A DNA stretch of 64,000 nucleotides from Morchella semilibera. Taxonomy: Eukaryota; Ascomycota; Pezizomycetes; Pezizales; Morchellaceae. Below are positions 57,428-64,000 of this stretch, in pieces. The translations under genes and the position numbers were made by a program. The stretch is from positions 1 through 64,000 of the forward strand of contig CM018610.1 of assembly GCA_009192285.1 (NCBI GenBank). The letters are read 5' to 3'. The notes beneath the pieces were generated by a model. It did not search any database and was not told the DNA's origin. It saw only the letters and a list, made by a program, of their open reading frames with translations. Numbering within the stretch: the stretch's first letter is position 1; each line of letters opens with the position of its first letter.

Positions 57428-58810
57428 TCACTCATCCAGTAACATCTCTGTAAACTGGTCCAGTTGAATGTACCTAAATTTACCTTTCCATTTTGTCTTG
57501 AACTCAGCAGCCCTATAACTGAATCCTAAACTCTTCTTGAAAGCCACCAGCTCAACGGCCCACCCTTTAATCAATGCTCTCTCCACCACCTTGAAGAAAC
57601 CCGGACTGTATTCCCCGGCCGCCGCATCGCCTGATGCCAAGACTAGTGTACTCGGCTGAAAATCGACGATTGACTCCATCATTTTCAGATGAAGAATCTC
57701 ATCAACCCCCTGCTCCACTTTTGCCATTCGCACCTTCGCTGGGGCGCCTGTATCGGAGCCTGACGAAGAACTGTATTTAACAACTCGCTCTTTGACGACT
57801 CTTTCGAGGATACTGGTTTCATATCCAAGCGCTTCTGCTTCGCGAATAACGGGGGTAATAGGCGCACTCCCTACAAGGGCCCTTTTTACGGCTGGTCGTC
57901 CACGTTCAAGGATGAGCGAGAAATTGTGAAACGAAAACTTGGGGGCACGAATCCGTGCCGACTTGGGTTGACCACGAATCTGCTTAATCAGTTCATAAAA
58001 GCTGATTAAGATCTTGGAAAGGTCAGCGATGATAAAGATACAAATGAGTGCAAGTGGGGAGCTCACATTGGAATTGTCTATGAAGACATGTATATCTGTA
58101 GGGTGGGGGATTATGGGGCGGGGGATATCAAGATTGAGGAGTGCGGGGCGATCAGAAGGGAAGAGCCGCATTATCATCTGCATTAGCTGAGCTTTACGCT
58201 CGCTAATGGAGAGCTCTGAGGTCCGAATTACCGGGCGCTGCGGGAGGCCGTTCCGAACGACGGGTGCTAAACCGTCGTGGCCGGCCAAGATACTGGCAGG
58301 GATAAGGCGGGTGCGCGGGGTTGATCGGGATATCTCTTCTGCGACGTGGGCACGATTTTCGAAACCCGTTGGAGCGGCGCGAAATCGAATTCGGGTAGGT
58401 TTGCGAGGAATCTCTTCAGTTGTATCTGTATGAGTTTCGGTAGTATCGGTAGTCGGGGACGGTTCGGGGGAGGTAGACGTTCCATTAAGTGTGACTGTAA
58501 CGGTGGGGCTCCTCCTCCTCTTTCTTCTTTTTGATCTCCCCTTTTCAGGAGAGTCTCCAGGCGGTTGAGGAGGAGGAGGGGAGGGGGGAGGAGTAAGAAT
58601 GCTGTCTAGTGACGGAAGGGGTTCAGAGTCATTTTGGCAGTCATTCAGGAAACTCCAAAGGGCTGAGAAGTCACCCAGTGACCTCTCGCCACCAGCAGCA
58701 ACGTCTGATGTCGCAGCCTCTGGATCGAGTTCAAATGGATTTTTGGGTTTTGTGGAAAGTGAATCCAGAAGATCAATCACTGGGGAGAGGTCGAATCCTG
58801 TACTCCTCAT
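57428..58810 (-). CDS. NYN-domain protein (442 aa)
   Basis: The ATG at 58810 begins MRSTGFDLSPVIDLLDSL. The same frame is open for 29 codons upstream but without an ATG. The N-terminal half is low complexity, with a PPPPSPP-type run and KRRKRRR, a likely nuclear signal. The C-terminal half is a NYN (PIN-like) domain: HVFIDNSN (about residues 241-248) with the first acidic residue, then an ERGRPAVKRALVGSAP segment, LVLASGDAAAGEYSPGF with the central Asp, and WAVELVAFKKSLG. These domains bind or cut RNA. A 54-nt intron fits at 58066-58013 (GTGAGC donor, GCTGAC branch, AAG acceptor). It is a multiple of three and lacks stops, so unspliced RNA would code 18 extra, mostly hydrophobic residues right after FIDNSN. 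The gene lies back to back with the R3H gene across about 0.9 kb. Confidence 0.8.
   Translation of the reverse strand: MRSTGFDLSPVIDLLDSLSTKPKNPFELDPEAATSDVAAGGERSLGDFSALWSFLNDCQNDSEPLPSLDSILTPPPSPPPPQPPGDSPEKGRSKRRKRRRSPTVTVTLNGTSTSPEPSPTTDTTETHTDTTEEIPRKPTRIRFRAAPTGFENRAHVAEEISRSTPRTRLIPASILAGHDGLAPVVRNGLPQRPVIRTSELSISERKAQLMQMIMRLFPSDRPALLNLDIPRPIIPHPTDIHVFIDNSNVSSPLALICIFIIADLSKILISFYELIKQIRGQPKSARIRAPKFSFHNFSLILERGRPAVKRALVGSAPITPVIREAEALGYETSILERVVKERVVKYSSSSGSDTGAPAKVRMAKVEQGVDEILHLKMMESIVDFQPSTLVLASGDAAAGEYSPGFFKVVERALIKGWAVELVAFKKSLGFSYRAAEFKTKWKGKFRYIQLDQFTEMLLDE
58013..58066 (-). other. Stop-free 54-nt intron inside the NYN domain
   Basis: Splicing gives FIDNSN-ILISFYELIKQ, the continuous first strand and helix of the domain. 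Retention would insert VSSPLALICIFIIADLSK next to the catalytic Asp. Splice signals are good, so I favour splicing. Confidence 0.75.
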
Positions 58811-59703
58811 GTACAGAGGCTGTAGCGAAGTGAACTCGCCGAATCTAGTTGCCGTTGGCTTTGGTAGTTGAGTTCCGATAACGGGTAAGTGCGACAACCG
58901 AAGCTATAAATGGTGAAGATTTCTTATCAGGTGTCAGTTCTGGGGTATGAGGACCAGAGAAGGGGAATAGACATGTATTAAATGGGCAAGACAGATTTTA
59001 AAAAAAGGAAGGAAAAAGAAAAAAGAAGGGGAAAGATGAAAGATTAAGGGAAACTAAAGGGTTTGGGGGGAAGGGGGGGGGGGATTTAACAAAACAGGAC
59101 GTACGGGAAAGAGAAGAGGAGGGAGAGGAAGAAGGAAGAAGGAAGAAGGGAGGTGAGTTGTTTCACCATCAGCTATGGCGATCTGGTGTGAAGTGGAGTA
59201 CAGTGCAGCATAGTACGATTGGGTATGTATAAATTATGTAACAGAGCTGCATGTATTGGTATGAACGGTGTACCCTCTAATACTCTCTACACAGGTTCTC
59301 TAGATAACGGGGTCCACTTCCCGTCCCCACGATCTGTGCTGTGTGTGATTCATAAGAAGAAGAACCTGGGACGATAATTTAGGTGGTGGGTGGTGGGTTA
59401 GGGTTAATCCTAATTCTCCCATCCCTTCCCCCGGGCCCACCCCCCCCCCCCCCCCGTTAACCGTATCAGTCGGCTGATAGCTGGTATGGTGGTCCCCTGC
59501 TCATCTCTCCTTATCTATTCAGTCATCCACGATATCTAACCCCCCCCCCGTTCTTACTCTCTTCCATCTTATTCGTCTATCTGACCTTATTCCCCCCCCC
59601 CTTTTCGTATCGTCATAGATTCAACCGCTATATAAATTAGCTATATTGTGCCCTCAATTCCCATTGTCATAATCAGATCAGTAGAGAATACCATCATCTC
59701 ATC
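58811..59703. promoter_or_regulatory. Shared region between divergent NYN and R3H genes
   Basis: Contains purine-rich DNA (58998-59155), two TTAGGG units at 59396-59407, C runs near 59440-59456, 59541 and 59593, pyrimidine tracts, and a TATATAA at 59629-59635, 69 nt upstream of the R3H start codon. Both genes probably draw their promoters from here. Confidence 0.55.
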
Positions 59704-60732
59704 ATGGCTATTCATCAATTGTCTCCAACTCCCATCGACCCTACTACCCCTAATGCTCAGAGTTTTGTCACATCGGGAGTTACTCTAAGCATCCCTCTCG
59801 ACGCTAATGTAGAACCTCAGCCTTCTACTGCAAGGTCTCGTTGCGCGGCAGCAGCCACAGCCTCCACAGAACGCCGAGACAGTTTGAAACGTCGTGAGGC
59901 ATTGCTCCGTGGAAAGGAGGGAAGTCGGCGTCGTCAACGTTGGGAGAATGGTACTTGACAGCCCTTTGCGCTCTCTCTCTCTCTCTCTCTTGGTTTAAGT
60001 TTTTGACGATGTTGTGCAGATCGCTTGCTCTCGAACCCCCATGCCGTACCTCCCTCAGCCGCAGACTGGGAACCTAGGCCTTTACACCCCAAGAAGCATG
60101 TCCCATACGAGTTCGCCTCGCTGTGGGATACACCCGCTTTCCAAAAGCGGCACCAGCGTAACGCAGTGTCCAAGCAAGAGGTTGTTGATAAGGTTCCAAG
60201 GGAGCTGAAGGCTCGCTTGAAGCGTTCCCATGCAGCCGTAGATCTGCTCCATGTCTTAGAGGAGGAGGTTAGAAGATTTGTTTTAGACGCGGAAAAAGAA
60301 ACCTCTCGTGAAATAGAGCATGAGCGTCCGGAGAGCCCGGTTCATGTCAATATTGAGGACATAGAGGATGAGTCAGACGAAGAAATAGTCTTTGTCAGCA
60401 AGAAAATGAGATACCAGATGAGACAGAAGGCGGACATGAGTTCGTCGGTACCGTCTGTTGCGGATGTGAGGGAGACGGAGAAGGTTCTCTTTGAGAGTCT
60501 ACTTTCAGACCCTAGCGCCTCCTTCGGGTAAGACTCCTTAAAAACGCGCCGAGTTGTTGGATACTGACGTTGTAGACGCTGGCTGGTTCATGCTATTGCC
60601 TCGTACTACGACCTCAAGAGCTGGAGCGTCACTACCGGAAACCAACGGCTAGCCTACATAGGCTTCAAGGATAGCTCCGCGACATCAAGGCTGCCTAGAG
60701 GCATCCCAAAGCCTCTCTATCTAATGCTATGA
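59704..60732 (+). CDS. R3H-associated / R3H domain protein (303 aa)
   Basis: Three exons join in frame: 59704-59950, 60020-60527 and 60576-60732, with introns of 69 nt (GTACTT...GTGCAG) and 48 nt (GTAAGA donor, ACTGAC branch, GTAG acceptor). The start ATG at 59704 follows ATCATC. Residues 1-60 are polar; then LLRGKEGSRRRQRWENDRLL and ADWEPRPLHPKKHVPYEFAS form the conserved R3H-associated N-terminal domain. A coiled, acidic middle follows (LEEEVRRFVLDAEKET), and the C-terminus has RWLVHAIASYYDLKS, with the R-x-x-x-H of an R3H domain, then GNQRLAYIGF. R3H domains bind single-stranded nucleic acid. This two-domain layout is common in ascomycetes but its cellular role is unknown. No breaks. Confidence 0.9.
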
Positions 60733-62240
60733 ATGTCAATACGACTTGAATATACTTATACTAGAGGGTGACGTTTCAATAGCCCAATCTCCTTTCTCTC
60801 TCTCTTTCTCATACACATTTCTGTGCAACGATACACTGTTTTTGACCATTTAGTAGAGTGAAGAAGACTTTTAATGTTAGATGCCGCACCTTTCTTTAAT
60901 TAGATCACAGAAATATAATTCCTTTGCCTAAGACATACGGGTGACTGATGTATTCTTGGCATCGTTGCCTAAACGAACGGACCGGGGGTCCGCTCCATGC
61001 TATCCCGATTGCTCTCGAAACAAACACAACTCCACCTCTACCTACTAATGAACATGTGAAATCATCACAGCGTATAATCCTATCGATACTATAATCCCCA
61101 TGAGTCTTTCCGGCAAGTGCGTTCCATCAGCAGTCTTGGCTGTGAAATTGAATGTGAAATGTCCTGGTTTGTATCTGCCGCTTATAGAACCATTCCAAGA
61201 AACTCTTATGAATCACATACGCTTCTGGTGTCACAAAGTCAAAGCTACGGCCCCCCTCCCTGGCCATAGTAGCTTAACTACTCCTGCTCTAGTTAGCTCG
61301 ACTCAGTTTGCCACGAAATTGATGGTTGGCGCACTTGATATGAACCCATTTCGTTGCCGGGGCACACATATCGGCGTAAGGCTCTCTTCGTTTCGTCTAC
61401 CTTGAGAAAAACTGCATAATCATCCGTTATACTGGATCTAGAGCTTGGGCCATCCATGGTCCTGGTCTGAAAAAAAAAGATCAGTACATTGTCATAAATG
61501 TGCTTGCGATTGGAAAGTATAACTGAGACCTTTGAAGCAGTGTTGGCGGGCAAGGGTGTAGGTATAGTCGTAAAAGAGCTCCATCCTGTGGTTTAGAATC
61601 GGTAGCGGGTGTTTGAGGTAAAGTGCATTTAAGGCAAACCACATTAATGCGGATGCCAAGGATTTGTAACCAGATCTGCAGAGGGTACATATATTTCCTC
61701 TAAATCTAAATGGTATGTACCTACGCTATATCACCCCATCAAGTCTCTCTTTACCTTGAGCTAGAATTCTCTAAACCCCGGATGACTAGAGACTAATGAA
61801 CTACATGTATATGAAATATAGACATTACCTTAAGGTATATAATTACATTCTCATTTGCGGCTTCATAACAAATTTAAAACTCACCTCCTTCTCAAGGAAT
61901 TCAGCAAGACATTGAGGCTAATTGATCGAAAACCGTACCAGATAGCCTACTCTGAACGTTTGCATGTACTCCTATTCCAAGGCCTTTTTTCTATCCCGGA
62001 GTGAATACATGTATTGTTAATCCGGAGTACTCTAGGTAGAATTTTAAAGTCTTTCTTGCCACCAACCCTGCATAAACAATGCAAGTACGCCCAAAGAGGA
62101 CTAGCGCCAGTCCTAACTTGAGCCTCAATCTACAATTAACAACGGTGTCCACAAGCCGAACCTCTCCAAACAACTCCACCACCACCACCCCATGTTCCGC
62201 TAAACACTAACCCTCCCATCATCACTCGCACGAACAAAAT
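60733..62240. other. Intergenic region, overlapping weak frames
   Basis: Opposite frames overlap here: plus 61100-61405 from an ATG, and minus 61293-61553 with TRTMDGPSSRSSITDDYAVFL after a pyrimidine-rich TTTCAG acceptor. The minus one has the better coding texture and could be an exon of a small decayed gene, but I cannot join it to a start. TACATGTA sites at 61802 and 62006. Confidence 0.35.
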
Positions 62241-62981
62241 ATGCATTCTTCACTCGTGCGCATTCAGAATGTTTTTGGATTCTTCACCACAGTTTCCTTC
62301 TTTGTTGCAGCTCTGGTAGCTCTGTCCAGTGTGTTGTTCCCAACGGAACCAACAGCTAGGACAACTGTTGACATTACCAACTTCAAGGTGTATGTAAGGC
62401 TGGTCCTGGGCAATGTTGGTGGATGCTGATGGCATTACAGAATGAAAGGCAGAGTCCGACAATACCATTCCTCGAAACCTCAGGAGCTCGCAACGATCAA
62501 CTTCGATCTTGAAGCTGGTGAGCTACACCTCCACCCCCTCCCCTCGGGATCACTACGCCCTAGTTTGAGAACTAATTGTCATCAGATCTGAAGCCTCTCT
62601 TCAACTGGAACACTAAACAGGTCTTTGCTTACGTCTCCGCCTCCTATCCTGGCCTGGAATTCGTATGTTCCCCGCCCTCCTCGCCCGCGCACGTTCGCAT
62701 TTTTAGTTTCGAGTCGCTAACACTCATAGACCGAGAATGAAGTCGTGATCTGGGACCGGATCATCAGCTCTCCCGCAAAAGCGAAACTTAACCTCAAGAA
62801 CCAGAAGCCTAAATACAAGCTCAACGATATCACCGGCAAGATGGCAGAGAGGACCAATTTGACGTTGACATTCCACTGGAATGTCCAACCTCATGTCGGG
62901 GCCTTGACGTGGGGAGATAGTGGGAGCTCAGAGCCGGTTACACTACCCGGCTTTGAGAAGAAGAAGGCGGGGAGTGTTTAG
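62241..62981 (+). CDS. SPC3: Signal peptidase complex subunit Spc3
   Basis: Four exons join in frame: 62241-62389, 62441-62517, 62586-62662 and 62730-62981. Introns are 51, 68 and 67 nt with donors GTATGT, GTGAGC and GTATGT. The 184-residue product, the same size as yeast Spc3, starts MHSSLVRIQNVFGFFTTVSF, with one membrane helix at about residues 11-32. The lumenal part follows: VDITNFKV, HSSKPQELATINFDLEADLK, PLFNWNTKQVFAYVSA, YPGLEFTENEVVIWDRII and LTLTFHWNVQPHVGAL, all hallmarks of the SPC22/23 family. Spc3 is a core subunit of the endoplasmic-reticulum complex that removes signal peptides. The gene is intact, single-copy and essential in yeast, and marks ordinary core gene space. Confidence 0.95.
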
Positions 62982-64000
62982 GATGATGCTAAATACGCAT
63001 TTATATCTTAAGAGTGCTAAGATTATCATAATACAATACTACGGCTCGGGATACCAGTGTTTTTCTAAGCCATAACAGAGCACTCAAGAGGCTCGCTACC
63101 TTTAAGGGACACGAGCTTGTGGGAGTCGGAAGTGAGATTGATAAAATTGTGACAACATTTATGAAAGCAAAACTTGTAGTTCGAAGGAATACACGGCCCA
63201 CCTGCCGCTGACTGAGCTCCCTACATACCGGGCCTTAGGATCACCTGCTCGTCGGAAACTAGCTGCTAACCCTGCGGCTACGGAATACTCTAAAGCTTGA
63301 TAGGGCAATAGCCTAGCCTGATCGTGTTCAGCCTGGGCAATACTTAAGTACATGCACATACATATTATTCAATGTGGCTTTACGCCTTATAGGATTGTTC
63401 AAGCTCGCAACGACAATCTATACAATAATCTCTTTGTGTGTTCCATAAGCCAGTTGGCTTGGGTGAAGCCGACATGGAATATCTAGTATCATAATTAAGG
63501 AGACTCGGTCACCATATATCACTCGACCTGTGCTTATATCAACAATAGCCCTACGCAGTTCAATGATTGATAACTCATATTGAACGCGATAGGTTGTGGC
63601 AGAACCTTGCTCCCTTCGATAGTCCCATCGAGCGCTTCCCGACAACAGGAAATTCATTACGTAGTTGGTGCATCACTCGAAAGTTTACCTAGTTATTAAT
63701 AATATATAATTAACCAAAGATCGCTCCTACAGTGTGAAGTAAGAGTGAGGATTATTTCTAGAACTAGTGTATTTATAATTCTCTTTAACATATCTTCCCG
63801 CCTTAAGAATGCCACCCCACATCATTGACTCTTAATATATTACACTATGACGTCCGGATCCACATCTCCATTCCTGCTAATCGACACCATCATTGGGCGG
63901 TCTATAGGCGCCCCGGCCCTTTGGTTTTTAGTGTATCTGAGATCCGATACCCTATAGCCCGCTTGCCACTAACGTTTGGCCCCCCAGGTACCCCTCCAGC
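62982..64000. other. Downstream region, no gene recognised
   Basis: Short frames only, without a recognised family. The window ends here, so a neighbouring gene may begin beyond 64000. Confidence 0.4.

Noticed and set aside
61100-61690. Overlapping opposite frames as two genes
   Set aside because: They overlap head-on and neither has a recognisable domain or full splice structure.
1-64000. Retroelement, LINE or rRNA genes
   Set aside because: No reverse-transcriptase, integrase, capsid-like or rRNA sequence was recognised on either strand.

Overview
The window looks like the left end of a chromosome from a filamentous ascomycete (Pezizomycotina). A Pezizomycetes-type, repeat-rich genome is possible but not proven. 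The evidence is C-rich telomere repeat at base 1, genes with introns of 48-75 nt carrying GTRAGT-like donors and CTRAC-like branch sites, and fungal families (DUF3433 membrane protein, R3H-associated/R3H protein, Spc3, NYN protein, class-3 lipase).

Layout. 1-72 is telomere with a decamer unit. 73-400 is a GT-rich degenerate subtelomeric repeat. From about 0.4 to 57 kb the DNA is gene-poor and repeat-rich. It holds broken host genes: a multi-pass membrane protein (6.8-9.1 kb), a Thr-rich adhesin-like protein (12.6-14.7 kb), a BTB protein and a jacalin-like lectin (16.7-18.1 kb), a spliced remnant (25.6-26.4 kb) and a lipase split by one frame change (29.3-30.6 kb). Three spliced genes in this zone read cleanly: a 1,305-residue DUF3433 protein (20.2-24.3 kb), an unknown 516-residue protein (34.5-37.2 kb) and an unknown 406-residue Glu-rich protein (43.1-44.5 kb). 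Small non-autonomous DNA transposons (MITEs) with TA target duplications are common: I delimit ten, in at least five families, several in two or three copies. 52.5-55.5 kb has a different texture and may be organelle-derived.

From 57.4 kb to the end the DNA turns into ordinary gene space: an NYN-domain protein and an R3H protein transcribed away from each other, then the signal peptidase subunit Spc3. All three are intact once spliced.

The strongest unexplained structure is at 33.73-34.14 kb. Three tandem 14-bp repeats and a TATA box lie before a pyrimidine-rich tract, followed by five stem-loops spaced about 30 nt apart. Each has a seven-base loop close to TTACTAG, while the stems differ in sequence yet stay paired. 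The second unexplained signal is the 8-bp palindrome TACATGTA, with 18 sites found by eye where about one is expected by chance.
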